Positions 1 through 10,300 of a stretch of DNA of 64,000 bases are shown here, piece after piece. The stretch lies in NCBI RefSeq assembly GCF_030848805.1, contig NC_092363.1, positions 4,092,001 to 4,156,000 on the forward strand. The letters are read 5' to 3'. This stretch comes from Temnothorax longispinosus. Lineage: Eukaryota; Arthropoda; Insecta; Hymenoptera; Formicidae. The notes below the pieces were generated by a model. It ran no database searches. It saw only the letters and a program-made list of their open reading frames with translations, and was not told where the DNA came from. The translations under genes were made by a program, and so were the position numbers. Numbering within the stretch: position 1 is the first letter of the stretch; the number at the start of each line of letters is the position of its first letter.

Positions 1-1713
1 TGATCTATTGCAACGCTTTGTAAATAGCTTTTTACCTGGCACGAACCCTTTTTTTCTTTTTCGTCATTTACGCAGATATGCGTGTCATAAATATTTTTCG
101 AATTCCGGTACGCATCTCTGCAGTAATCATTATTGACTACTTCAATGTCCGAGACATATAATTGTGTAGTTGTCCCTCCTTCAAACTGTAAGTATACAAA
201 ATACAAAAATATAAGTGTGACTTGCGAAAATAATTTAAAATATGATATTGTCGAAGACCTATATAGCGTCTGACAGTTTAAGGGCCAGTTTCACTAACGT
301 CGATTAGCTGTAACCTTCGATTAAACTCACTCTTCATCTCTTTCTAACTGTCCCCCTTAGAAGGAGACGAAGAGTTTAATCGAAAGTTACAGTTATAAAT
401 GGTTGAATGTTGAGTAACTTACCGATGATTTGCCGAATCCCGATACGACTACTTTCGTACCGGCTGGAATGGTTTTATTTTGCCTTAGTATAACGGGACG
501 TACAAAATGGGAATATGTAATTGGAGATTCAAGCTGAAAATGAATTTTCTATGTATGCTTTTGCACAGTCTTAATTTTCAAATCGCTTAATTTAATTAAA
601 ACTGTGGGTATGTGTTGATTGCAATTATATCAACTCTATGTTACCTTAAGTAAAGCGATATCATTCATCCAATTTCCGTCGCGGTTGTAACCTTCGTGTA
701 TATAAAAGGACTCGATCGGATGTACCGCATGCGGGTCTCGTATGTTTATTAGTCCCACATTGGCCGAAATGGTGCTAGCTTCTATAGATTCTAGACTGTA
801 AAGAATATCACGTAGAACATATTTTTGTATCTATATACAGTTTCTATTACTAAAATGTTTCTTTAGATTCTCATATTTACTTTTCTACACAGTGAGCGGC
901 AGTCAGTATGTAATACCGGCTAATTATAACCCCACCGCAAAAGTGTTCCTTCGTTTTAATACGTTGAAGAGAAACCTGAAATAATGTATTTCGTGACAAC
1001 AAGATACAAGAAATTTATATATTAATATTATTACACGTCTATTTTTAGAGTTTACACAGCTGAATGACAAGAGTTAATTTAACGGTTCTAGTTTGAAATT
1101 CAGTTCAATGCTACGCATATTTTTAAGACAGAGCAATTAATGTAATGATATTAATTAATAGCAATTTGTTAGCTTACTTGGTATGGAAGTTCACCCAGTT
1201 TGGCAAGTCTTCCCCCTACAATCTGCGTATCTATTTTTCCTATTACGCCTGTATTCAAAATTTATTACATTAAAATTTAGTTTTATTAAATTAAGTAGAC
1301 GGAAGGCAGTCAGATTTGTCGAAAATGAATGTCGAAAATTGTCGAAATAAAAATGATTTTTTTTAAATTTATTACAAAGAAATGAATTGCAACCGGGAGT
1401 TGTCCTAATACAATGTTTGTTAGGATCTAAAAAATTTTTTTAGTTAAAAATATGCATTAAAAACTTTAAACGCGTCTTTCTTTGTTTTTTATTTTCTTTT
1501 CGTTTTGCAGTGATAACTCAAATACACAGTGATAAGTCATATCGACTTGAAAAAAATTGAGCATATTCACAATATGTATAACTTCGGACTGAATCTTTAA
1601 AAACTCAGTTCAAACTTTAGTTCACAGTCACAAAGCTGGTCAATTTGTCTGTTAGATTACTCACCATGAGAAATAGCGAATAAAGTGATCAAGAACAATA
1701 ACTGTATCGTCAT
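1..1713 (-). CDS. SP1: chymotrypsin-like serine protease, 3' end outside window
   Basis: Secreted S1-family serine protease; six of seven exons are in the window (1713-1665, 1248-1178, 975-881, 795-645, 533-423, 185-36), 209 codons in frame. Residues 1-17 (MTIQLLFLITLFAISHG) form a signal peptide. A short propeptide ends in DTQ before IVGG at residue 26. His57 lies in LTAAHC (residue 68) and Asp102 in NDIALL (residue 117). Exon 6 ends KGSCQ, so the residue at chymotrypsin position 189 is Gly, not the Asp of trypsins. All introns are GT-AG, with phases 1, 0, 2, 0, 0. The exon with Ser195 lies left of base 1, so activity cannot be judged. Exon 4 has four more codons (LESI) than SP4-SP9, shared with SP2. 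The family call is firm; the natural substrate is unknown. Confidence 0.88.
282..394. mobile_element. Degenerate MITE in intron 5 of SP1
   Basis: The stretch starts GGGCCAGTTTCAC and its two halves are inverted copies: the core CTGTAACCTTCGATTAAACT recurs in reverse complement near the 3' end. The same element sits at the same place in SP2-SP7 and is absent in SP8 and SP9. The outer part of the right arm is missing, so it is a decayed or truncated non-autonomous DNA transposon. Confidence 0.7.
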
Positions 1714-1741
1714 CGTTACTAGTCTTGTGCGATGGTATCAG

Positions 1742-1770
1742 CTGATTACTCTAAATTTGATGTTTATGAT
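1742..1770 (-). promoter_or_regulatory. Putative core promoter of SP1
   Basis: On the minus strand a CATAAA box lies about 25 bases before an initiator-like TCAGCTG; translation starts some 30 bases later at 1713. The same arrangement precedes all nine genes. Here the TATA box is in the weaker CATAAA form. The transcription start is inferred, not shown. Confidence 0.4.
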
Positions 1771-2420
1771 ACACAGTTGAATATATGTCTGTAAAATTTA
1801 TAATTTTAAATTACATAAGAGAAGATAGGATATCTCATGCTTATTGATATTTAAAATAATTCGCAATCTAGTGAGGTATTATCTCGCTCGCGAGCTGTGT
1901 TATCATTTTCCTATTTACATACTTTGTAACTTTCTATGTTATACATAAATCTAACAACAAATGTATAAAATAATCTTGAAGTAATTATCTTAGTGATCAT
2001 AATAATTTCAAAAAAAGAAAGATATATCTTCTGCAGTTTCTAATCGTTAACAATTCATTACGTAATTTTATATTTTGTTCGCCTTTCACATTTCTCAAGT
2101 CGCAACTTAGTAAATTTCAGTCTTAAAAATTTAACACTGTTATATGATGTATACTTCGCATCGCGAGATTACCGGCTGAACGTGACATGCAGTAGCAGCA
2201 AGTAGCAGAATGTAATGCTAAACAAACTTGTGACGTGGGAGTAAAATAACAATGCACTTTGTCGAAGTATGCCGCGGTTACGAACTTCGGCAATATTGCA
2301 CAATCTAAATGAAGTATTTTAATGAGAACAGATTACTTCAAGTTACTCTGAATGATGTTCATTTACGGTCAGTTGCTAGAGGAAGAAATATTTGAGATGT
2401 TCTTGATATATCTTGTTATA

Positions 2421-2423
<3 letters not shown>

Positions 2424-2464
<41 letters not shown>

Positions 2465-2467
2465 ATA
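2424..2467. repeat. (AAAT)n microsatellite
   Basis: Eleven or so perfect copies of AAAT/AATA. The tract is absent from the matching position of the other spacers, for example near 7160, so it expanded after the units duplicated. Confidence 0.9.
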
Positions 2468-3859
2468 TTGATAATCAGATGCGAGATTCGCGAAAGATCG
2501 TTTGTTTTGACGGTTTTAGCGACTATAAATCTTGATAATATCTCATAATTTTTAATAAAAGCTTTCGAAATTACCACTTACTATTCTGCACGATCTTCAC
2601 TTCTCTTACAACGGAAGAAGTATTTTAGGATACCGTTGATACTACTAATAATCACGATTGATGGCTTATCGCACGCTTTACTCGAATAAGTCGACTAACA
2701 TTTTCTTCACCTTTTTGTAGTTCTCGATGCAACGAGAGAGAAAGAGAGAGAGAGAGTGGGGTGGGGGAAGCTTCAGGTCATTATTCGGATCGTATATGAT
2801 CATTGCAGAGTCAGACAAAATGCGAGTTCGGTCAAATTCCGCAGTGTCGTATTTTTTTGCGTGGCAAACACTCGGTTACCATGCAACTTTATTTTTTTAT
2901 TCTAATACTAAATTTTCAGGTATAGCCTTTAGAATCACGACATTCTTGTCACAATGAGATGCGGGGCGAGAGGCCCTTTGACGGCTCGAGTGATTATTGT
3001 TCACTTCGCATTCTCGTTAACTTTCGAACACTTTGGATAAAACACAGCGACAGGTTGCGAGACGTTTGTAGATGCGGAATACGGTCGAGTCGACGTCGAG
3101 AAACGGCGAGATCGCTTTACAGGTACACTCGCGACTCTACATAAAACGATCGATACCATTTTCCCAGTAAATATACATTTGTGAGAAAAATTTCTTCCGC
3201 ATATACCGTCGTGACAATCGTAATTTATAATAAAAGTGATTTTTTTCACGGAAAAATGATTAAATCGACGGGAATATTCTTATCTAAAAATATCGCGGAA
3301 TAAAATGGATGCCCATGGATGGGTAGTACGCGCCAGCAGGAAACGAGTTTCCGATCCTCTCTGAAATCTAATATGCACATGCCACTAAGAAATCCATTTA
3401 GTTGAATTAAATAAAATTTGGTTAACGCAACTAAATCTCTTGTTTGGATATGGACAAACAAATGTCTTGGTTGACGCAACATACAAATTCAGTTGAAAAA
3501 TTTAGTAACACACAAATATAGCACACTGAACAAAAATATGGTTTGTATGAAACTAAATTTGTGGCTAGTTTTTTGTTGCTTCAACTGATAATTTCTGTAA
3601 TCATCTCATCTACTGCCACTTGCTTGCCAAACTGCGGAAGTTACAAATATCAGTATAAAAAGATTCCACTTTATTTCGATTATATTGATCTTTATAAAAT
3701 TATGTGTTTATTTTCTGGAATAGTATAGGGAAAGCGTCAAGCGTATATGTAAGTTACACGCAGTAAAACACATGTGATACATATTTGACGATTTATTACA
3801 TCTATACATATGTTTGGACGTTTAATATATATCAGTTCTCGATTTTCCTGTATACGTCA

Positions 3860-6421
3860 TTAAGTATCAAAACATGTGGACATACGGCATTCTATATTGT
3901 CCATTATCCATTGGAAGTACGACGGAACACGTGTGTACACGGCAGGGTATAACTTGTCACCGCAATCATATATCCACGAAGTGATTCCTATGAGCTCCTC
4001 ATCGAGAGTGAGAGGGCCGCCAGAATCGTACTAAAATGCAATTCCCCAATAGCTAACAATATCTTTCATAAGGTTTTGGAAAAACCAACTTACGAACAAA
4101 GTTATTTTTTACATTTAACTATAAATACGTTTCTCTGCTAGTATAGAGAGTTATAGTTTGTATTATTTTCACTTTATTAGTTTAATGAAATTGATGTTTG
4201 ACGATAACAGACTCTCGATTTGCTCAGCTGCGAGTTTTGTAATCTTGCTATCAATTAAATTAAATTACAAAACATAACGAGGAGCCGAATATGTTAATGT
4301 ACAAAATAATCAATAAGGTAAATTTTAACAATCAACATAATCAGTGAATTGGCGGAGAATTGAAATGCTATAGTCATCGCACGTTTCATACGCGTATGTT
4401 GTTAAGTATTATATTAATGAATAAATAAATTATAAATTAATTGATGAATAAAAATTTATGATAAGCGAGATATTGCAATCATGATATGTCTCCACAATAT
4501 GCTTGCCAATTACATGATATGTAACAGGGCTTATTTTCTTATCGAAAATCTGAAGCACATTATACAAATCGGAATGCAAGCTTTGTATTGAGACATTACG
4601 TTTATAAATTATTAGGAACGAGTTGAAGCTTCGCGTGAAAAGAATAATGCAGGTTAAGTAGTTAATGACTCTACCTGGGCAGACAGCGTAAAATTGCACG
4701 TGCGACTAGTAACTAACGACAGTGATCTATTGTAACGCCTTGTAAATAGCTTCTTACCTCGCACGAACCCTTTTCTTCTGTTTCGTCATTTGCGCAGATT
4801 TGCGTGGGATAAATATTTTTCATTGTCCGGTACAAATTTCTACAGTAATTATTATCGACTGTTTTAATGTCCGCGACATATAATTGATTAGTTGTCTCTC
4901 CTTCAGACTGTAAGTATACAAAATACAAAAATATAAGTGTGACTTGCGAAAACAATTTAAAATATGATATTATCAAAAACCTATATATATATAGCGTCTG
5001 ACAGTCTAAAGGCCAATTTCACCAACGTCGATTAGCTGTAACCTTCGATTAAACTTACTCTTTATCTCTTTCTAACTGTCCTCCTTAGAAAGAGACGAAA
5101 AGTGAGTTTAATCGAAAGTTACAGTTATAAATGGTTGAATGTTGAGAAACTTACCGATAATCTGCCGAATCCCGATGCTACTACTTTCATACCGGCTGGA
5201 ATGGTTTCATTTTGCCTTAGTATAACGGGACGCACTAGATGAGAATATTTAATTGGAGATTGAAGCTGAAAATGAATTTTCTATGTATGCTTTTGCACAG
5301 TCTTAATTTTCAAATAGCTTAATTTAATTAAAACTGTGGGTATGTGTTGATTGCAATTATATCAACTCTATGTTACCTTAAGTAAAGCGATATCATTGAG
5401 CCAATTTCCGTCGTGGTTGTAATCTTCGTGTATATAAAAGGACTCAATCCGATGTACCGCAAGCGGGTCTCGTATGTTTATTAGTCCCACACTGGCCGAA
5501 ATGGTGCTAGCTTCTATAGATTCTAGACTGTAAAGAATATCACGTAAAACATATTTTTGTATCTATATACAGTTTCTATTACTAAAATGTTTCTTTAGAT
5601 TCTCATATTTACTTTTCTAGACAGTGAGCGGCAGTCAGTATGTAATACCGGCTAATTATAACCCCACCGCAAAAGTGTTGCTTTGTTCTAATACGTTGAA
5701 GAGAAACCTGAAATAATATATTTCGTGACAACAAGATACAAGAAATTTATATATTAATATTATTACACGTCTATTTTTAGAGTTGACTCAGCTGAATGAC
5801 AAGAGTTAACTTAACGGTTCTAGTTTGAAATTCAGTTCAATGCTACGCATATTTTTGAGACAGAGCAATTAATGTAATGATATTAATTAATAGCAATTTG
5901 TTAGCTTACTTGGTATGGAACTTCACCCAGTTCGGCAAGTCTTCCCCCTACAATCTGCGTATTTATTTTTCTTATTACGCCTGCATTCAAAATTTATTAC
6001 ATTAAAATTTAGTTTTATTAAATTAAGTAGACGGAAGGCAGTTAGATTTGTCAAAATAAAAATAATTTTTTTTAAATTTATTACAAAGAAATGAATTGCA
6101 ACCGGGAGTTGTCCTAATACAATGTTTGTTAGGATTTAAAAAATTTTTTTAGTTAAAAATATGCATTAAAAACTTTAAACGCGTCTTTTTTTGTTTCTTA
6201 TTTTTTTTTGTTTTGCAGTGATAACTTAAATACAGAGTGATAAGTCACATCGACTTGAAAAAAATTGAGCATATTTACAATATGTATAACTTCGGACTGA
6301 ATCTTTAAAAAGTCTGTTCAAACTTTAGTTCACAGTCACAAAGCTGGTCAATTTGTCTGTTAGATTACTCACCATGAGAAATAGCGAATAAAGTGATCAA
6401 GAACAATAACTGTATCGTCAT
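3860..6421 (-). CDS. SP2: chymotrypsin-like serine protease with altered oxyanion hole (G193Y)
   Basis: Complete seven-exon gene: 6421-6373, 5980-5910, 5707-5613, 5527-5377, 5265-5155, 4907-4758 and 4030-3860; 265 residues. Signal peptide 1-17; IVGG at residue 26 after NTQ; His57 in AAHC (68); Asp102 in NDIALL (117); Ser195 in exon 7 (212). Exon 7 opens TACGATTCTGGC after the splice AG, giving YDSGG instead of the GDSGG of the other copies. Gly193 donates an oxyanion-hole hydrogen bond, so Tyr here should impair or abolish catalysis. Exon 6 ends GSCE (Glu192). S1-pocket residues are Gly189, Ile216 and Ala226. The C-terminal tail is longer than in SP4-SP7 and has two extra cysteines (ECRMSTCFDT), as in SP3. 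AATAAA lies about 65 bases past the stop. It may be a protease homologue, or the splice site could be misassigned. Confidence 0.87.
5009..5127. mobile_element. Degenerate MITE in intron 5 of SP2
   Basis: Same inverted-repeat element as in SP1 intron 5, starting AAGGCCAATTTCACC and carrying both arms with the core GATTAAACT and its complement. Inherited with the duplicated unit rather than inserted again. Confidence 0.7.
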
Positions 6422-6449
6422 CGTTACTAGTCTTGTGCGACGGTATCAG

Positions 6450-6478
6450 CTGATTACTCTAAATCTGATGTTTATGAT
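6450..6478 (-). promoter_or_regulatory. Putative core promoter of SP2
   Basis: CATAAACATC box about 25 bases before TCAGCTG on the minus strand, with the start codon at 6421. It is the decayed TATA form shared with SP1, SP3 and SP9. Confidence 0.4.
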
Positions 6479-7590
6479 ACACACTTGAATATATATGTCT
6501 GTAAAATTTATAATTTTAAATTACATAATATTAGATAGGATATCTCATGCTTATTGATATTTAAAATAATTCCTAATCTACTGAGGTACTATCTCGCTCG
6601 CGACCTGTATTATCATTTTCCTATTTACATACTTTTATCATTAATAAAACACTGATGAGTATCTAATATCGCGTAACTTTCTATGTTATACATAAATCTA
6701 ACAACAAATGTATAAAATAATCTTGAAGTAATTATCTTAGTGATCATAATAATTTCATAAACAGAAAGATATATCTTCTGCAGTTTCTAATCGTTAACAA
6801 TTCATTACGTAATTTTGTATTTTGTTCGCATTTCTCAAGTCGCAACTTGGTAAATTTCAGTCTTAAAAATTTAACACTGTTACATGATGTATACTTCGCA
6901 TCGCGAGATTACCGACTGAACGTGACATGCAGTAGCAGCAAGTAGCAGAATGTAATGCTAAACAAACTTGTGACGTGGGAGTAAAATAACAATGCACTTT
7001 GTCGAAGTATGCCGCGGTTACGAACTTCGGCAATATTGCACAATCTATAATGAAGTATTTTAATGAGAACAGATTACTTCTAATTACTCTGAATGATGTT
7101 CACTTACGCTCAGTTGCTAGAGGAAGAAATATTTGAGATGTTATTGATATATCTTGTTATATTGATAATCAGATACGAGATTCGCGAAAGATCGTTCGTT
7201 TTGACGGTTTTAGCGACTATAAATCTTGATAATATCTTATAATTTATAATAAAAGCTTTCGAAATTACCACTTACTATTTTGCACGATCTTCACTTCTCT
7301 TACAACGGAAGAAGTATTTTAGGATGTTGATACCAATAATCACGATTGATGATTGACTTACCGCAAGCTTTACTCGAATAAGTCGACTAACATTTTCTTC
7401 ACCTTTTTGTAGTTTTCGATGCAAGGAGAGCGAAAGAGAGAGGGGGGGGGGAGTTCCATTGTTCGGATCGTATATGATCATTGCAGAGTCAGACAAAATG
7501 CAAGTTCGGTCAAATTCCGCAGTGTCGTATTTTTTTTGCGTGGCAAACACTCGGTTACCATGCAACTTTATTTCATTACTCTAATACTAA

Positions 7591-7855
7591 TAGCGTTTTT
7601 CTTTGGCAGAACTGGTGCGCACTCAGTGCACATTAAAGCCGTTGTACACAAATCAACGTAATGTGTATGTTTAATATAAACGGGTTAAATCATGAAATCC
7701 TCAATATTCTTTATTGCACTATTTGGTAAAATATGTACTGGGTATTTTATCAGTCGAAATATTTGCATTTTACTTTAAATATTAGAGATTAAATCAGTGT
7801 ACAACGGCCTTAATGCGCACTGAGTGCGCACCAGTTCTGCCAATGAAAAACGCTA
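7591..7855. mobile_element. MITE with TAA target duplication, Harbinger-like
   Basis: Ends TAGCGTTTTTC and GAAAAACGCTA are inverted repeats. The arms continue inward through CAGAACTGGTGCGCACT and its complement. The element is flanked by TAA at 7588-7590 and 7856-7858; the matching sites in other spacers read ACTAAATTTT without the insert, so the empty site is visible. A 3-bp TAA duplication fits PIF/Harbinger. It has no transposase. Confidence 0.85.
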
Positions 7856-8148
7856 TAAATTTTCAGGAATAGTTTTTAGAATCACGACATTCTTGTCACA
7901 ATGAGTTGCGGGGCGAGAGGCCCTTTGACGGCTATGCATCTTGAATGACTGTGAAGTTCGCATTCTCGTTAACTTTCGAACACTTTGTATAAAACACGGC
8001 GGTCGGTCGCGAGATGTTTGTGGATGGAGTGTGGTCGAGAGGATGTCGAGATACGGCGAGATCGTCCGTTTTGCAGCTACCCGTCATACCTGCGATAAGA
8101 GAAGCGAGCCATTTGAATTTACATGAAATTGCGTGCACTGACGACGAT

Positions 8149-8153
8149 GGGAG

Positions 8154-8212
<59 letters not shown>

Positions 8213-8213
8213 T
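8149..8213. repeat. (GA)n tract at a duplication junction
   Basis: About 60 bases of nearly pure GA repeat. It sits exactly between the two copies of the spacer duplication and matches a shorter tract at 14370-14392 in the next spacer and at 45715-45760 at the array edge. Confidence 0.9.
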
Positions 8214-8935
8214 GGGAGGAAAAGAGAGGAGGAGAGTAGTTATCTTAATGATAATAATGATTTCATTAAAAGAAAGATTTATCTTCTGCAGTTTCTAATC
8301 GTTAAAAATGTATTACGTAATTTTATACTTTGTTTGCCTTTTGCGTTTTTCAAGTCGCAACCTGGTGAATTTCAGTTTTAAAAATTTAACACTGTTACAT
8401 GATGTATACTTTGCATCGCGGGATTACCGGCTGAACGTGACATGCAGTAGCAGCAAGAAGCAGAATGTAATGCTAAACAAACTCGTGACGTGGGAGTAAA
8501 ATAACAATGCACTTTGTCGAAGTATATATGCCGCGGTTACGAACTTCGGCAATATTGCACAATCTATAATGAAGTATTTTAATGAGAACAGATTACTTCA
8601 AGTTACTCTGAATGATGTTCACCTATGCTCAGTTGCTAGAGGAAAAAATATTTGAGGTGTTCTTGATATATTGATAATCAGACGCGATTCGCGAAAGATC
8701 GTTCGTTTTGACGGTTTTTGCGCCTATAAATCTTGATATAATCGCATAATTTATAATAAAAGCTTTCGGAATTATTACTTACTATTCTGCACGATCTTCA
8801 CTTCTTTTACAACGTAAGAAGTATTTTAGGATACCGTTGATACCGATATAATCATTGATAACTTACCACATGCACACTTTACTTGAATAAGTTGACTAAC
8901 ATTTTTTTCATTTTTTTTTAATTCTCGATGCAACA

Positions 8936-8937
<2 letters not shown>

Positions 8938-8973
<36 letters not shown>
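8938..8973. repeat. (TA)n microsatellite
   Basis: Pure AT dinucleotide run after ATGCAACAAGAT. A homologous run is found at about 15085-15135 in the next spacer. The other spacers have a GA tract at this landmark. Confidence 0.9.
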
Positions 8974-8975
<2 letters not shown>

Positions 8976-10300
8976 ATAGATAGATATAACTTATCATGCC
9001 CAAGCAATGGCTAAAGGGCAAAGATAAAAGTACAATACTGTAGTTACAAAAACGTGTGCATGCTCTCTCTCATAAGACGAGCAACCAATGATCCAACATT
9101 AAAACAATTAATAGGATATAAAGTATAACGCAATAAAATATGGCCGATATCAATAATACATAACATACTGTAAAACTAAGAACTAAGAGAGAGTGGGAGA
9201 GAGAGGGGGGTGGGGGCTCCAAATTATGATTAGGATCGTATATGATCATTGCAGAGTCAAACAAAATGCAAATTCCGTCAAATTTCACAACGTCGTATTT
9301 TTTTTGCGTGGCAAATACTCGGTTACCATGCATGCAACTTTATTTCCTTATTCTAATACCAAATTTTCGGATATGGCTTTTAGCATCACGACATTCTTGT
9401 CACAACGAGATGCAGGGTAGAGGCCCTTTGTCGGATCGAGTGATTATTGTTTATTTCGCATTCTCGTTAACTTTCGAGCACTTTGGATAAAACACGGCGA
9501 AGATTGCGAGATGTTTGTGGATGCGGAATACGGTCGAGAGGATGTCGAGAAACGGCGAGATCGCTTTACAGGTGCACTCACGACTCTACATGAAACGATC
9601 GATATACCACTTTTCCGGTAAATATACATTTGTGAGAAAAATTCATTCCCCAGATACCGTCGTGACAATCGTAATTTATAATAATGGTGATTTTTTCACG
9701 GAAAAATTATTAATTCGACGGGAATATTCTTATCTAAAAATATCGCGGAATAAAATGGATGCACGTGGATGGAAAGTATGCGCCAGCAGAAAACGAGCTT
9801 TCGATTTTTTCTCAAATCCAATATGCACATGCCACTAAGAAATCCATTTAGTTGAATAAAATAAAGTTTGGTTGACTCTTTTGTTTGGATATGGAGAAGC
9901 AAATGTCTTGGTTGATTGCAATATAAAAATTCAGTTGGAAAATTTAGTAATACTAACATATAAATATAGCGCACTGAACAAAAATATGGTTTGTATAAAA
10001 CTAAATTTGTGACTGGTTTTTTGTTGCGTCAACTGATTATTTTTGTAATCATCTCGTTTACTGCCACTTGCTTGCCAAATTGCAGGAGTTACAAATATTA
10101 ATATAAAATAATTGCACTTCATTTCGATTGATCTTTGTAAAATTATGTGTTTATTTCCTAGAATAGTACAGGGAAAGTGTTTAGCGTATATATGTAAGTT
10201 ACACGAAGTAAAACACATGTGACATATATTTGACGATTTATTACATCTATATGTTTGGACGTTTAATATATATCAATTCTCGATTTTCCTGTATACGTCA

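Larger units (their letters stand above)
1714..3859. other. Spacer between SP1 and SP2
   Basis: Non-coding array spacer of the short type, homologous along its length to the other spacers. It holds an (AAAT)n microsatellite at about 2424-2467 and a GA tract at about 2731-2757. The block at 2470-2957 is especially similar to 13620-14108. Short open frames here are created by the GA tract and are not conserved as protein. An AATAAA polyadenylation signal for SP2 is at 3797-3792 on the minus strand. Confidence 0.75.
6422..10300. other. Long spacer between SP2 and SP3 with internal duplication
   Basis: About 3.9 kb instead of the usual 2.15 kb. A block of roughly 1.4 kb occurs twice: it starts at about 6722 and again at about 8236, each copy carrying the GTTTCTAATCGTTA and AACGTGACATGCAGTAGCAG landmarks. 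The junction is a long GA tract. The first copy also contains an inverted-repeat transposon at 7591-7855. A TA tract lies at about 8938-8973 and further GA tracts at 7425-7450 and 9185-9215. No gene recognised. The SP3 polyadenylation signal is at 10242-10237 on the minus strand. Confidence 0.75.

Noticed and set aside
2727..2957. Spacer open frames beginning MQRERKRERE, repeated at 13878 and elsewhere, as a conserved small protein
   Set aside because: They start in a GA microsatellite, differ in frame between spacers and follow general spacer similarity; nothing indicates coding.
4713..4976. Minus-strand frames with a hydrophobic start (SQVTLIFLYFVYLQ) before exon 6, seen in several units, as membrane proteins
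   Set aside because: The hydrophobic part is intron 5 read through its pyrimidine-rich end; the splice acceptor ACAG lies directly before exon 6, and only the downstream part matches serine proteases.
6652..6680. CTGATGAG followed by a GC-rich CGTAAC in each spacer as a hammerhead ribozyme
   Set aside because: The second core motif should be CGAAAC; here it reads CGTAAC, and no convincing stem II lies between them. The CGAAACG near 36,195 also lacks a matching CTGATGA.
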